From assembly GCA_944321765.1 (NCBI GenBank), contig CALUMQ010000026.1:62001-126000 (forward strand): a stretch of 64,000 nucleotides of DNA, written 5' to 3'. The notes beneath the pieces were generated by a model that ran no database searches, was not told the origin of the DNA, and saw only the letters and a program-made list of their open reading frames with translations. The first letter of the stretch is position 1. Every line of letters begins with the position of its first letter. This stretch comes from an uncultured Alistipes sp. Its GTDB lineage: Bacteria; Bacteroidota; Bacteroidia; Bacteroidales; Rikenellaceae. This document shows, in pieces, positions 43,137-53,009 of this stretch. A program made the position numbers and the translations under genes.

Positions 43137-45773
43137 TTATTCTCCGATTCCCAGGGCCGCGCAGCCGGTGATGCCGGTCTGGTCCTGGTCGTAGATGAAG
43201 GTGAAGGTGCCGTTGACGATGTCGTTGCAGATATCCTCGGGGATGGCCAGACTCACGTTCGGGTTGTCGGCGATGTCGAGGTAGTAGAGCGTCGTGGGGA
43301 AGGAGCCGATTTCGCGGATGTCGTTGCCGCTGATGTCGAGCTGCTTGAGCCCGGGGTAGTAGGCCTCCATGCCCTCGGGCCACTGCGTCAGACACTTTTC
43401 GGCGGTCTCGGGATCGCGCTGGTCGCTGATCAGGAAGGTCATGATGCCGAAACCGTTGAAGAAGAACGACGGCCACGACGAGAAGCAGTTGTTGCTGACG
43501 TTCACACCCGTCAGATAGGGCATGTAGCTGCCCAGGGGGATGTTCGGGAGTTTCGAGAGCTTGTTCATCGACAGATCGAGCGCCTGCGTATGCGGGAGGC
43601 CCTTGAGGCTTTCGCCGCGCAGGCTGTCAAGTTGGTTGGCGCTGATGTTGAGCTGCTGGATGTACGACTCGGTGGCGCCGAACTCCGGGGGAAGATCCGT
43701 GAGGCGGTTGTATGCGAGGTTGAGCGTCTGGCAGAGGACTCCCTTGAAGTTGGGGCCCATCGAGGCGATGTGGTTGCCCTCGAGGTTCACGGTGCCGCCG
43801 ATGTAGCCCTCGCCGCCGGCAAAGAAGCCGGGGAAGGTGGTGAGCTTGTTGTAGTTGATCGAGATCTCCTCGAAATCCCCGATGCCGATGAAGTCGTCGG
43901 GCAGCGACGTGAGGTCGTTGTAGTCGAGGTAGAGGAGGACCATGCGGATGTCGCTGCCCATGCCCTGCGGGAACTCCTGCAGACCGCATCCCGTGGCTTC
44001 GAGCAGACCCAGGGCCTTGAGGTTCGAGGCGTTCGAGGGGAAGGTGTGCAGGCGGCAGTGGTCGATGTAGAGGATCTGGATCTTCTCGCGCGAGGGACCG
44101 TCGAAGAGTTCGGTCAACCCCTGACGCATGTCCTCGGGATCCCACTGGTAGTTCTGGCCCAGGTTGATCGAGATGAGATTCTTCATCCGGGCGATCTCGC
44201 GCGGGAACTTCGTCATCGCCGGGCAGTTGTAGATCTCCAGGTCGGTGACGTTCTCGAGCTTCGACACCGAGGCGGGAATGCCCTCGATCGTGCTGTTGGC
44301 GATGTAGATGTACTCGAGTTTGGTGAGGTTGCCGATCGACTCGGGCAGCGAGGTGATGTGGTTCATGATGATACCGTAGTCGACGCTCGCATAGGGTTTG
44401 ACGTCGGTCTGTTTCCAGGTCTGGCCCAGCTTGAGGGCCTTCATGCGTCCGAAGAGCTCGTTCTCGGGACGGGCGTGGCGGGCCCTGACCTCGGCCTTGG
44501 CGCGCTCCATGCGGGATGCGCCGGGCTGTTGGCCCTGCAGGGTCTCTTCCCACGGGTCGAACTCCGCGCGATAACCCGTGTAGTGGCTTACGTGTGCGGC
44601 TCCGTACTCCGTGGGTCCGGGGTATTCGGGACGCATCGTGCCGTCCATGGCGTCGCTGTGTGCGCCGATGTAGAGCGAGTTGAGCTCGGTGAGTTCGCCC
44701 AGCTCCTCGGGAACGGCTCCCGAGGGGTTGAATCCTCCGAGGTTGAGCTGTGCGACACGTCCGTTGGCGTAGAGTCCTACGCCGGGCTGGTTGCCCCAGA
44801 GGTCGATGTCGCGGTTGAAGTCCCAGTTGGCGCCTGCGGGGAAGTTGGAGTCGCCGCGCCAGGACCACTCCTCGCCGTTCATCTTGTCCCAGATCTTTTT
44901 CAGGGCGATGTAGTCGCGGATGTGGGGCTGGGTGCAGTCGACCTGCACCGGGACAACGGCCTTGGTCTCGACGTTGTCCTCCACGGTGAAGAGGGCGGGC
45001 TGCTCCAGCTGATCGAGCTCCTCGAGGTATTCGAGGATGTTCTCGTCGGCATCCTGCAGTTCGAGTGTCGTGACGACCCATTCGCCGGCCTCGAGCGGAT
45101 ACTCCTCGTTCGTAACGACGTATCCCTGCAGGGGCGAGGGATCCTCCTCCGCGAAGCCCGACGCATAGGAGCACTCCATGTCGGAGAAGCGGCGCGTTTC
45201 GGAGGTTGCGCGGTTCTTGAGGGTGATGGTTGCCGAGGCGATTTCGCTGAAGAGGTACGAGTCGCGCTGCTGGCCCGCACGCGTGGGGACGTTGACGAAG
45301 TCCTTGACGAACTTGAACGAGATGCGTCCCCGGGGTTGCGTAGGCAGGGGCAGCTCGGGGCGCGTCAGCCCTCCGGCGATGATCGAGAAGCGGATTGCCT
45401 CGTCGGGTTCTCCGTAGAGGAGCACGTCGTCGGTTTCGTTGTAGACGGTGTACTCCTGCAGGTCGTATTCGCCGACGCGGAGCTGTCCGATTTCGGTGTT
45501 CATGCCGTACTCGGCGATCTCGTCGCTTGCCGCGCGGTCGACCAGCAGGCTGAGGTTGAGCTGTTCGTTGCCCTGGGCGAGGCGGACCTTGATCTTGTAG
45601 GCGTCGCGCAGGTAGTCGAGCTGCTCGGCGCGGGTCGCCTTGACCAGGCGGAACTGGATGTTGCCGTATCCGCCGCCGGAGGCCGAGTCGGTGTCGGATT
45701 CCGAGCAGCCGGCGGCGAAGAGGATCGCCGCGGCTGTCAGAAAGCAGGTTATGAATTGATGAAGGATTTTCAT
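43137..45773 (-). CDS. Large leucine-rich-repeat surface lipoprotein
   Basis: An 878-residue lipoprotein, lipobox AAGC then SESDTDSASGGG. The N-terminal half (about 30-290) has two beta-domain repeats of similar layout (QLNLSLLVDRAASDEIAEYGM is one marker). A segment 'LKKIWDKMNGEEWSWRGDSNF' opens the LRR region, as it does in many bacterial and plant LRR proteins. LRR units run from about 330 to 850 (TKLEYIYIANSTIEGIP, QTLNLAYNRLTDLP, QALDLSMNKLSKLP). No catalytic site is seen. It is the largest accessory protein of the operon and a good candidate for the main ligand-binding or adhesive component. Confidence 0.84.
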   Translation of the reverse strand: MKILHQFITCFLTAAAILFAAGCSESDTDSASGGGYGNIQFRLVKATRAEQLDYLRDAYKIKVRLAQGNEQLNLSLLVDRAASDEIAEYGMNTEIGQLRVGEYDLQEYTVYNETDDVLLYGEPDEAIRFSIIAGGLTRPELPLPTQPRGRISFKFVKDFVNVPTRAGQQRDSYLFSEIASATITLKNRATSETRRFSDMECSYASGFAEEDPSPLQGYVVTNEEYPLEAGEWVVTTLELQDADENILEYLEELDQLEQPALFTVEDNVETKAVVPVQVDCTQPHIRDYIALKKIWDKMNGEEWSWRGDSNFPAGANWDFNRDIDLWGNQPGVGLYANGRVAQLNLGGFNPSGAVPEELGELTELNSLYIGAHSDAMDGTMRPEYPGPTEYGAAHVSHYTGYRAEFDPWEETLQGQQPGASRMERAKAEVRARHARPENELFGRMKALKLGQTWKQTDVKPYASVDYGIIMNHITSLPESIGNLTKLEYIYIANSTIEGIPASVSKLENVTDLEIYNCPAMTKFPREIARMKNLISINLGQNYQWDPEDMRQGLTELFDGPSREKIQILYIDHCRLHTFPSNASNLKALGLLEATGCGLQEFPQGMGSDIRMVLLYLDYNDLTSLPDDFIGIGDFEEISINYNKLTTFPGFFAGGEGYIGGTVNLEGNHIASMGPNFKGVLCQTLNLAYNRLTDLPPEFGATESYIQQLNISANQLDSLRGESLKGLPHTQALDLSMNKLSKLPNIPLGSYMPYLTGVNVSNNCFSSWPSFFFNGFGIMTFLISDQRDPETAEKCLTQWPEGMEAYYPGLKQLDISGNDIREIGSFPTTLYYLDIADNPNVSLAIPEDICNDIVNGTFTFIYDQDQTGITGCAALGIGE

Positions 45774-45825
45774 GGATGTTTGAATCTATTCAGTGAGCCG
45801 TTCTCAGAAATCTTCCCGGCGCCGA

Positions 45826-47493
45826 TCAGATGCCCGGCTGCTTGACGATGATCGTGCCGGCATCTACCCAACTGTAGCTACTTGCGTCCTGGTATTTGAG
45901 AACCAGCCGGTACTCGCGGTCCTCGCCTTCGTTCTTCGTTACGGAGATTTTGGTCTGGTACTCTGTGCCGCTGCCCATGAGCGTGGCCGTTACCCAGTCG
46001 CACTCATACTCCTTGCGGTCGCCGGCCTGGTTGGTGAATACGAAGGGACCGGTGAAGCCCGAGGACCAGTTCGTGGCGTAGTAGTATTTGAACGTACGGT
46101 AGTTCCAGCTTTCGGGGAGCACGATCGTGCACATCACGTACGAAGCGCTGCTGCGTTTCATCTGGATGGTGTAGGTGCCGTCGTCATTCTTGGTGCAGGT
46201 GTGGCCCATGCCGTAGTCGAGCATCGTAACGGTGAAGTTCTGCGAAGTCTCGGCCTTGCCGCCCTCCTGGGTGATCTCCAGGTTCTGGAAGGCGCTGCAT
46301 ACCTCGGTGTTGATCGTGCACTCCGTGCCGCTGACCGTCCGCTGTCCGGGAGCGAAGTATCCCTGCAGGTCATCCTTGGCCTGGGCGTATACGTCGCCCG
46401 GGATGATGTAGAGTACCGCCTGACGCTCCACGTCCTCGTTGACGTCGGCCGAGATCACCCACGTAACCTTGTTGTCCTCGAGCGTGGCGCGGGTCTCCTG
46501 CTTCGAGATGTTGAGCCAGGCCCCCTCCAGGTTGTAGGGGTTCTGATCGTCGAGGTTGCCGACGATGTCACCCGTCATCGTGGAGCTGAGCTTTGCGTTC
46601 CGGTAGATGACCAGCAGGTGCGGCATGTTGTCGGGATCGGCGGCCGAGAGCGAGATGGTGTAGCTCTTCAGTCCCTCGGTGTTCTGAAGGTGTCCGCCGG
46701 TGAGCAGGCCGTCCGCCGTGAAGTTGCGGCCGATGTTGATCGTGTTGCGGTCGATCTCCGTGGTGAAGTAGCCGTTGCTGAATCCCTCGAGTTCGACGGG
46801 CAGCGTGGTGGTCCACTCCGGGGTGTTGACATCCACGATCGTCAGGTTGACCGTCGAGGCCTCGACCGGAACCTCGTTGCGCGAGGTGTTGAAGGAGATC
46901 GTTACGGCCTCGTCGGCGCTTCCCGAGAAGGTCTCGCCGCCCTCGTTGTGGAGCCATTCGGGCTGCTCCTTGATGCTCCAGTCGAAGTTGGCCTTGATGG
47001 TGCCCGAGATGAAGATCGTCGACATGATCTCATCCTCGAGCTGCGCGGTGGTGACCGTCAGTGCGGAGATCTCCGTGCCCTCCTCGTCGCAGAGCGTGAG
47101 CACGCGGCTGCGGGCGGCGCGGATCACCTCGAACGTGGTCGTGGCGGTGTTGCTGCCCGATCCGAAGGTGATCGTCACCTCGGCCGTGTCCTCGACGTCG
47201 AATGCGTTGGCCTCCTCGATCGTGTAGGGGATGGTCTGCTCGCCCTCCTCACCGCTCATGTACTGCGATTCGATCTTGCACCACGTGCTGCCCTTCGTCA
47301 CGCGCAGGGTCCAGGCGGCCGGAGCCGTGAAGGTGAATTCGCCGCTTTGTCCCCCTTCGACGTTGATCGACGAGATGACCGGGGCCTCGATCGGTTCGGG
47401 AGCCTCCTCGCTGTCGTCGGTTCCGCACGAGGCGAGGGTCAGCGTGCAGGCTGCAAGCAGGGTCCATATTCTGTGGATGTACATACGTTTCAT
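45826..47493 (-). CDS. Multi-domain beta-sandwich lipoprotein (BACON-like repeats)
   Basis: A 555-residue lipoprotein, lipobox LASC followed by GTDDSEEAPEP. The first 130 residues have BACON-like features (APAAWTLRVTKGSTWCKIE). Two or more further Ig-like modules follow (ANFDWSIKEQPEWLHNEGG is another BACON-like strand set), and the C-terminal third is Tyr/Trp-rich (TFKYYYATNWSSGFTGPFVF). It may belong to one of the uncharacterised SusCD-linked lipoprotein families (possibly DUF5003), but I am not sure. Fourth gene of the operon, 59 nt after the DUF4843-like gene. Confidence 0.68.
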   Translation of the reverse strand: MKRMYIHRIWTLLAACTLTLASCGTDDSEEAPEPIEAPVISSINVEGGQSGEFTFTAPAAWTLRVTKGSTWCKIESQYMSGEEGEQTIPYTIEEANAFDVEDTAEVTITFGSGSNTATTTFEVIRAARSRVLTLCDEEGTEISALTVTTAQLEDEIMSTIFISGTIKANFDWSIKEQPEWLHNEGGETFSGSADEAVTISFNTSRNEVPVEASTVNLTIVDVNTPEWTTTLPVELEGFSNGYFTTEIDRNTINIGRNFTADGLLTGGHLQNTEGLKSYTISLSAADPDNMPHLLVIYRNAKLSSTMTGDIVGNLDDQNPYNLEGAWLNISKQETRATLEDNKVTWVISADVNEDVERQAVLYIIPGDVYAQAKDDLQGYFAPGQRTVSGTECTINTEVCSAFQNLEITQEGGKAETSQNFTVTMLDYGMGHTCTKNDDGTYTIQMKRSSASYVMCTIVLPESWNYRTFKYYYATNWSSGFTGPFVFTNQAGDRKEYECDWVTATLMGSGTEYQTKISVTKNEGEDREYRLVLKYQDASSYSWVDAGTIIVKQPGI

Positions 47494-47552
47494 AGTGGTT
47501 TGGTTTTAATGGTTGTTATTTTTGTGGGGAGAATTGCCGTTGTTCCGGCGGA

Positions 47553-48440
47553 TCAATAGTCGGGGAATCCGAAATTCTTGTAGTATTCCGCCTCGCGGGC
47601 CGAGATCCACTGCAGGGCGTAGTAGTAGGTGCCGAACGTCCCGACCCGGTCGGAGGAGAAGAGCAGGTAGAACGACAGCACGCGGTCGCACGAGTAGAAG
47701 TAGTTGGGATACCCCTCGGCCGTCTCGCAGAGCACGATGCCGTAGTCCGAGGTGATGAAGGCCTCCTGCTCGGACACCTTCAGCACGGGGTTGAGCGGCT
47801 CGCCCTGGATGAACTGGATCGTGATGGGCATGGTGTCGTCGAAGAGCGGGCTGAACTGCAGTCTTTCGTCGTCGATCTTCGTGGCCTTGACCAGCGTGCG
47901 CTGCACCTGGTAGTCCGAGAAGGGGAACTGGGCGTAGAAGATGAAGTTGCCGCCGTCCTCGAGGAAGTTGTCCACGTTCTGGGGGCACTGTTTGGTGAAG
48001 ATCACCTTCGTGTTGAGGAATCCGTCGTAGAGGTCCCACTCGGCCTCGCGCGGCACGATGAGCCGCAGCTCCACGCCGATCGAGTCGCTGCTCTCCATGC
48101 TGTCGTACTTGCCCAGCACTTCGATCTTGCCGGTGCGCTGCCCGGCGGGTATGACGATGTTGTCCGACGAGAGGGTGAAGTTCACGCCCTCGATGGCCGT
48201 CGAGCGGCTGGAGACGATCTCCACGCCGTACGTACGGTCGTAGTCGCGTGTCGACGAGGCGGCGATCTCGATCGGGAATCCCTTCTCGTCGATCTCCACC
48301 GGGTAGTAGGCCATCGTGTCGAGGAAGGCTACGTAGTCGCCCTCGGCGAAGGTCTTGTTGATCTTCTCGCAGCTGTTGAGCAGCGGCAGGAGCAGCGCCG
48401 CAGCCACGAGAAGCGACAGAGTCATTCGTATTCTTTTCAT
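47553..48440 (-). CDS. DUF4843-like SusCD-associated lipoprotein
   Basis: A 295-residue lipoprotein with lipobox LNSC. An N-terminal beta-sandwich (about 35-135) shows the Calx-beta/DUF4843 pattern (DRTYGVEIVSSRSTAIEGVNF, then NIVIPAGQRTGKIEVL). The C-terminal half (about 140-295) holds an all-beta domain with GGNFIFYAQFPFSDYQVQRTL. Such proteins directly follow SusD in non-enzymatic SusCD loci, and their function is unknown. It starts 12 nt after the SusD stop codon, so the genes are tightly coupled. Confidence 0.7.
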   Translation of the reverse strand: MKRIRMTLSLLVAAALLLPLLNSCEKINKTFAEGDYVAFLDTMAYYPVEIDEKGFPIEIAASSTRDYDRTYGVEIVSSRSTAIEGVNFTLSSDNIVIPAGQRTGKIEVLGKYDSMESSDSIGVELRLIVPREAEWDLYDGFLNTKVIFTKQCPQNVDNFLEDGGNFIFYAQFPFSDYQVQRTLVKATKIDDERLQFSPLFDDTMPITIQFIQGEPLNPVLKVSEQEAFITSDYGIVLCETAEGYPNYFYSCDRVLSFYLLFSSDRVGTFGTYYYALQWISAREAEYYKNFGFPDY

Positions 48441-48452
48441 AGACCGGAGGTA

Positions 48453-49976
48453 TTATTTTTTGTTGCTGTCGTTGGGTTGCAGATCGGGATAGGCCTCCAG
48501 TTCGTGCTGCGGGATGGGCCATACGAAGAGGTCGTCGTCAGCCTCGACCTTCAGTTCGTTGGCCGTCGAGCCGGAGATGGTGGCCTCCTGGGGCGTGCGG
48601 GCGAATCCCTCGTGCCAGCGCTTGAGGTCCTGCAGGCGGAAACCCTCCATGCAGAGCTCCTTGACGCGCTCGGTGCGGATCTCGTCCATCAGCTCCTCGC
48701 CCGTGCCGTGATACTCCGTGTATCCCTGGATGCGCGCCTGGCGGAGCGTCGTGAGGTCTGCCGCGGCCAGTTCGTCCTCGCCCAGCTCGGCATAGGCCTC
48801 GGCGCGGATGAGGTACTGCTCCGAGAGGCGGAAGACCTTCGGTTCGTTGAGGAACGACTCGCTCGTGGTGGCGTTGAGCGTGGGGTTGCTCCAGTACTTG
48901 CCGATGAACAGCGGCCAGGAGAGTCCGTGCGAATAGCCGGTCGTCTGCTGGTTGAAGAAGGTCGAGTAGCGGGCGTCGGTGGTCGTGTCGTAGAGATCGA
49001 GCAGCCACTGGGCCGGCACGTAGTCGGGCATGTAGGGCATCGAGGTGTAGTTGTAGTGGTGGAAGATCGAGCTCAGGGAGCCTCCGGCGCTCGTGGCGGT
49101 GAAGGCCACCTTCCAGATGATCTCGCTCGAGGTGTCGTAGTACCACATGTACTGATACTGCGACATGCTCGAACTGCCGTCCGAGGCCACGAAGCTGCTG
49201 GCCAGCGAGTAGTTCGAGTTGTCGATCACCTTCGAGGCGTACTCCACGGCCTTCTCCCAATCCTGCATGTAGAGATACGTGCGGGCGTAGAGGGCGTTGA
49301 GCGTTCCGATGGTGAAGTAGATCGAGTTGCTCACGTCACGCGTGACATACTCCTCGGCGCGCTTCAGATCCTCGAGGACGATCTCGTAGGAGCGCTGGAG
49401 CGACGAGCGGGGCTCCTCCATGGCCGATTCGTCGTAGGTGAGGATCATCGACATGCCGAGCTCCTTGTCGGCCGTCTCGGGGTCGTAGGCCTTGCAGTAG
49501 ATCTTCAGCAGCTCGGAGTAGGCCAGGGCGCGGGCCAGGTAGCAGTCGCCCTTGCACTTGTCGATGAGCGTCTTCTGGTCGTCGGTGAGCGGCTGCGCCT
49601 CGAGCTGCGGCACGCGGTCGAGGAAGAAGTTGGCACGCGAGATCACCAGGTAGAGTCCCGAGTATACGGAGGCGATCTCGGAGGTGGTGCTGTTGATGTT
49701 CCAGCGCCAGATGTCGCCGTACTGGTTCGAGTATCCGTTGACGGCATACATCAGGTCGGCCTGGATGTCGGGGGCGAGGGTCATGACGCCGCTGTAGAGG
49801 GCGCTGTTCTTGAAGGCGCTGTACACGCCCATGATGTAGGGCTCCACGTCGTCGGGAGTCTTGAGGACCTCGTCCTTCGGAATGGCGCCGTCGGGATCCT
49901 TTTCGAGGAATCCTTCGCACGAGACGGTGCACGCACCGAGCAGAAGCAGGGTCATGTATCTGTAAATCTTTTTCAT
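48453..49976 (-). CDS. SusD/RagB-type lipoprotein
   Basis: The SusC partner in the second locus, 507 residues. Lipobox TVSC precedes EGFLEKDPDGAIP, a typical mature SusD start. The TPR-like helical core (about 80-260, ARALAYSELLKIYCKAYDPE) and the C-terminal REVR-type region (about 440-480, EIRTERVKELCMEGFRLQDL) are present. It begins 11 nt after the SusC stop codon. Ligand unknown; the lack of glycosidases nearby leaves peptides or other non-sugar ligands open. Confidence 0.94.
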   Translation of the reverse strand: MKKIYRYMTLLLLGACTVSCEGFLEKDPDGAIPKDEVLKTPDDVEPYIMGVYSAFKNSALYSGVMTLAPDIQADLMYAVNGYSNQYGDIWRWNINSTTSEIASVYSGLYLVISRANFFLDRVPQLEAQPLTDDQKTLIDKCKGDCYLARALAYSELLKIYCKAYDPETADKELGMSMILTYDESAMEEPRSSLQRSYEIVLEDLKRAEEYVTRDVSNSIYFTIGTLNALYARTYLYMQDWEKAVEYASKVIDNSNYSLASSFVASDGSSSMSQYQYMWYYDTSSEIIWKVAFTATSAGGSLSSIFHHYNYTSMPYMPDYVPAQWLLDLYDTTTDARYSTFFNQQTTGYSHGLSWPLFIGKYWSNPTLNATTSESFLNEPKVFRLSEQYLIRAEAYAELGEDELAAADLTTLRQARIQGYTEYHGTGEELMDEIRTERVKELCMEGFRLQDLKRWHEGFARTPQEATISGSTANELKVEADDDLFVWPIPQHELEAYPDLQPNDSNKK

Positions 49977-49987
49977 CGCTTAAGCCG

Positions 49988-52945
49988 TTAGAAAGTTATT
50001 TCGAGTCCGAATGTGAACTGTCGCGACATGGGGTACTTGGCCCGGTAGACGTTCATGTCCGATTCGGGGTCGAGGCCCGTGAACTCGGTAAAAGTCAGGA
50101 GATTCTGTGCCTGGAAGTAGATCTGCAGTTCGGAGATGAAGCGGGTCTTCTGCAGCAGCGACTTCGGGAAGCGGTAGGCCACGTTGAGGTTCTTCCAGCG
50201 CAGGAACGACGCATCCTCGAGGAATCGGTCGTCCATCTGCGCGACGACGCCGTGACGCGGGATGTCGGCGATGTCGCCGGGCTTCTTCCAGCGGTTGTAG
50301 AGCAGGCGCTTCGACTGGTTGTACTGCTGATAGGTGCCGTTGCTCTCGTCGAACCAGCGGTCGTTGTTGATCATCCAGCGGTCGGCGACCCACGTGAAGA
50401 GCGTGCTGACCGAGATGCCCTTCCACGAGACGCTCGTGCCGAAGCCTCCGCTCCAGGGAGCGAAGCGGCTCTTGCCCAGGAAGACCTTGTCCGCATCGCG
50501 GTATTCGGTGGTGACGTTGCCATCCTTGTCGTACCAGAGCGCGTCGCCGTTGATGGGGTTCACGCCGGCGAAGCGGTTGAGGTAGAACTCGCCGTATTCG
50601 CGGCCGACGACCAGCTTGAGGCCCGTTTCGGCGAACTCGTACTGATCCTTGCCGGCATAGAGTTCGTCGATGCGGTTGTAGTTGTAGCCGGCGTTTGCCG
50701 AGACGTTCCACACGAAGTCGCCGGTATGGATGACGTCGGCGTCGAGGTTGAACTCGAAACCGCGGTTGGTCATCGCGCCGATGTTGTCCCACTTGAATCC
50801 CTGTCCGGTGGCGAAGCGCACGGGAACCTGCATGAGCATGTCGCTCGTGCGCTTGTTGTAGAGCTCCAGGTCGAGGTTCACGCGGTTGAAGAATCCCAGG
50901 TGCAGGGCGAGGTTCGTGGTCCAGATCTCCTCCCAGGTGAGGTCTTCGTTGCCGAGGCTCGAGAGGACCATGGCGGCGTTGACGTCATACTGCGCGCCTC
51001 CGGATACCAGGGCGAGGTGTTCGTAGTTGGGGATCGAGGAGTTGCCCGAGGTACCGGTGCTCAGGGCGATCTGTGCGGTGGTGAGCCACTCGGCGCGATC
51101 CTTCATGAAGGCCTCGTTGCGCAGGTCCCACATCAGTCCCAGCGACCAGAAGGTTGCCCAGCGGTTGTCGCGGCCGAAGCGTGACGAGGCGTCGCCGCGC
51201 ACCGAGAGATCGACGTAGTAGCGATGTTCGTAGTTGTACTCGGCGCGTCCGAAGAACGAGAGGTAGGAGCTTGCGCTGAGCGAATTGCTCCAGGCGGTGG
51301 TCGTCGTGGCCGAGGAGATGTTGAGCAGCTTGTCGCTGGTCTGTCCCTGGGTGGTGAAGGTGTTCGAGAGATCCTGGTTGTCGACCATCTCGTGCCCCAG
51401 CAGGATGTTGAAGTTGTGCGAGTTGTCGATGTCGAAGAGGTAGGTGAGCGTGTTGGTCCACGAGAGGTTTACGCCGTGGGCGTCCTGCTTGGCGTAGTAT
51501 CCCACGCCGTTGTTGGGCATGTAGCTCGGGTTGGAGCTCGACGAGGCGGGCGAGTAGTAGAAGTTCAGGCCGCCCTGCGAGCGGAACGTGAGTCCGTCGA
51601 GGATGCGGAAGTCGGCGAAGACGTTCGAGATCACCTTGTAGCTCTTGGTGTCCATCTTGTTGTTCATCAGCCACTCGAGGGGGTTTTCGCCCTCGCCGAG
51701 CCACGATCCGTCGCTCACCGAGGCGATGCTGCCGTCGGCGCGGTAGGGATTCCAGTAGGGGAGCATGAACCGCGAGGCCGAGATGGGGGTCTGGAGCGTG
51801 TAGTCACCGTCGATCGAGGTGTGGTAGTTCTCGTAGCTGAAGGTGGAGTTTGTCCCGAGCTTGAGCCATTTGGTCACCGTGGTCTCGAAGTTGCTGCGGA
51901 AGGTGTATCGCTCGAAGTCCGAGTCGAGGGAGATACCCTTCTGGCGGTAGTAGCCACCCGAGACGAAGTAGTTGATGTTGGGGGTTGCGCCGCTGACCGA
52001 GACCTCGTAGTTGCGCAGCGGGGCGTTGTCCTGGTAGATGATCTTGTGCCAGTCGACGTCGATGTTGCGCAGCATTTCGTAGTTCTTGTTGGCGTCGAGG
52101 CCGATCTCCTGTTCGTACTGGATACGTTCGGCGGTGTTCATCTGGTCCCAGTTTCCGTAGGCGATGTCGGAGAATCCGAGCTGCATGCGGAACTGCACCT
52201 TTCCGTTTTCGGCGATGCTGCCCCGTTTGGTGGTGATGACCACCACGCCGTTTGCGGCGCGGGCGCCGTAGATCGAGGTCGAGGAGGCGTCCTTGAGGAC
52301 CGACACCGACTCGATGTCATTGGGGTTGAGGGCCGAGAAGTCGCCGCTGGAGATCTGCATTCCGTCGAGGATGAAGAGCGGCTCGGTGCCGGAGTTGATC
52401 GAGTTGACGCCGCGGATGCGGAACGATGCGGCGACGCCGGGTTCTCCGGTGTCGGTCATGACCGAGAGTCCGGGGGCCTTTCCCTGGAGAGCCTGGTCGA
52501 AGCTTGCCGCGGGGACGTCGTTGATCTCCTTGGCCTTGACCGTGGAGACGGAACCCGAGATGGTTCCCTTTTTGCGGACGCCGTATGCGACGACGACCAC
52601 TTCGTCAACGGCCTGGGCGTCGCTCTGCATGGCCAGGTTGTAGGTCACCTGGCTCTGGCCGGCGGGCACGGTGTATTCGACGCTTTTGTAGCCGAGGTAC
52701 TGGAACCGCAGGACGGTTCCCGGGGCTGTCCGGATCGAATACTGACCGTCGGAGAGGGAGGAGACTCCTGCCGAGGGTCCGGCGACGATTGAGACGCCGA
52801 CCAGGGGCAGTCCGTCGTCAGCGGAGGTTACGATACCGCTGACGGTCACTGAATTACCCCCCCCCTGGGCCCATCCGGCGCTGGGCAGGATGCTTAGGAG
52901 GAGAGCAAAAACAAGAAGCTTTGGGTAGTGTAGAAGTTTTTGCAT
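49988..52945 (-). CDS. SusC/RagA-type TonB-dependent outer-membrane receptor
   Basis: A complete 985-residue SusC. Signal peptide ends SAGWAQ; CarboxypepD-like domain about 33-115 (VSGIVTSADDGLPLVGVSI); TonB-box region AVDEVVVVAYGVRKKG (about 118-133); plug with SVLKDASSTSIYGARAANGVV (about 215-235); then a 22-strand barrel ending FTFGLEITF. First gene of the eight-gene minus-strand operon. Right after the signal peptide, nine consecutive G residues (coding strand; plus strand 52857-52865) encode part of QGGGN, a tract that could slip and switch the gene off. Confidence 0.96.
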   Translation of the reverse strand: MQKLLHYPKLLVFALLLSILPSAGWAQGGGNSVTVSGIVTSADDGLPLVGVSIVAGPSAGVSSLSDGQYSIRTAPGTVLRFQYLGYKSVEYTVPAGQSQVTYNLAMQSDAQAVDEVVVVAYGVRKKGTISGSVSTVKAKEINDVPAASFDQALQGKAPGLSVMTDTGEPGVAASFRIRGVNSINSGTEPLFILDGMQISSGDFSALNPNDIESVSVLKDASSTSIYGARAANGVVVITTKRGSIAENGKVQFRMQLGFSDIAYGNWDQMNTAERIQYEQEIGLDANKNYEMLRNIDVDWHKIIYQDNAPLRNYEVSVSGATPNINYFVSGGYYRQKGISLDSDFERYTFRSNFETTVTKWLKLGTNSTFSYENYHTSIDGDYTLQTPISASRFMLPYWNPYRADGSIASVSDGSWLGEGENPLEWLMNNKMDTKSYKVISNVFADFRILDGLTFRSQGGLNFYYSPASSSSNPSYMPNNGVGYYAKQDAHGVNLSWTNTLTYLFDIDNSHNFNILLGHEMVDNQDLSNTFTTQGQTSDKLLNISSATTTTAWSNSLSASSYLSFFGRAEYNYEHRYYVDLSVRGDASSRFGRDNRWATFWSLGLMWDLRNEAFMKDRAEWLTTAQIALSTGTSGNSSIPNYEHLALVSGGAQYDVNAAMVLSSLGNEDLTWEEIWTTNLALHLGFFNRVNLDLELYNKRTSDMLMQVPVRFATGQGFKWDNIGAMTNRGFEFNLDADVIHTGDFVWNVSANAGYNYNRIDELYAGKDQYEFAETGLKLVVGREYGEFYLNRFAGVNPINGDALWYDKDGNVTTEYRDADKVFLGKSRFAPWSGGFGTSVSWKGISVSTLFTWVADRWMINNDRWFDESNGTYQQYNQSKRLLYNRWKKPGDIADIPRHGVVAQMDDRFLEDASFLRWKNLNVAYRFPKSLLQKTRFISELQIYFQAQNLLTFTEFTGLDPESDMNVYRAKYPMSRQFTFGLEITF

Positions 52946-52977
52946 AAGCTGTTAGACATTCATTGCACAACAGCGCG

Positions 52978-53009
52978 CAAATTAATGAAATTAAAATTTA
53001 ACTTCCAAA
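52978..53009 (-). promoter_or_regulatory. Promoter of the SusCD/LRR operon
   Basis: The minus strand reads -33 TTTG (complement of 53006-53009), 20-nt spacer and -7 TTAATTTG (complement of 52978-52985). One base departs from TAnnTTTG. The leader would be about 30 nt. Confidence 0.6.
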
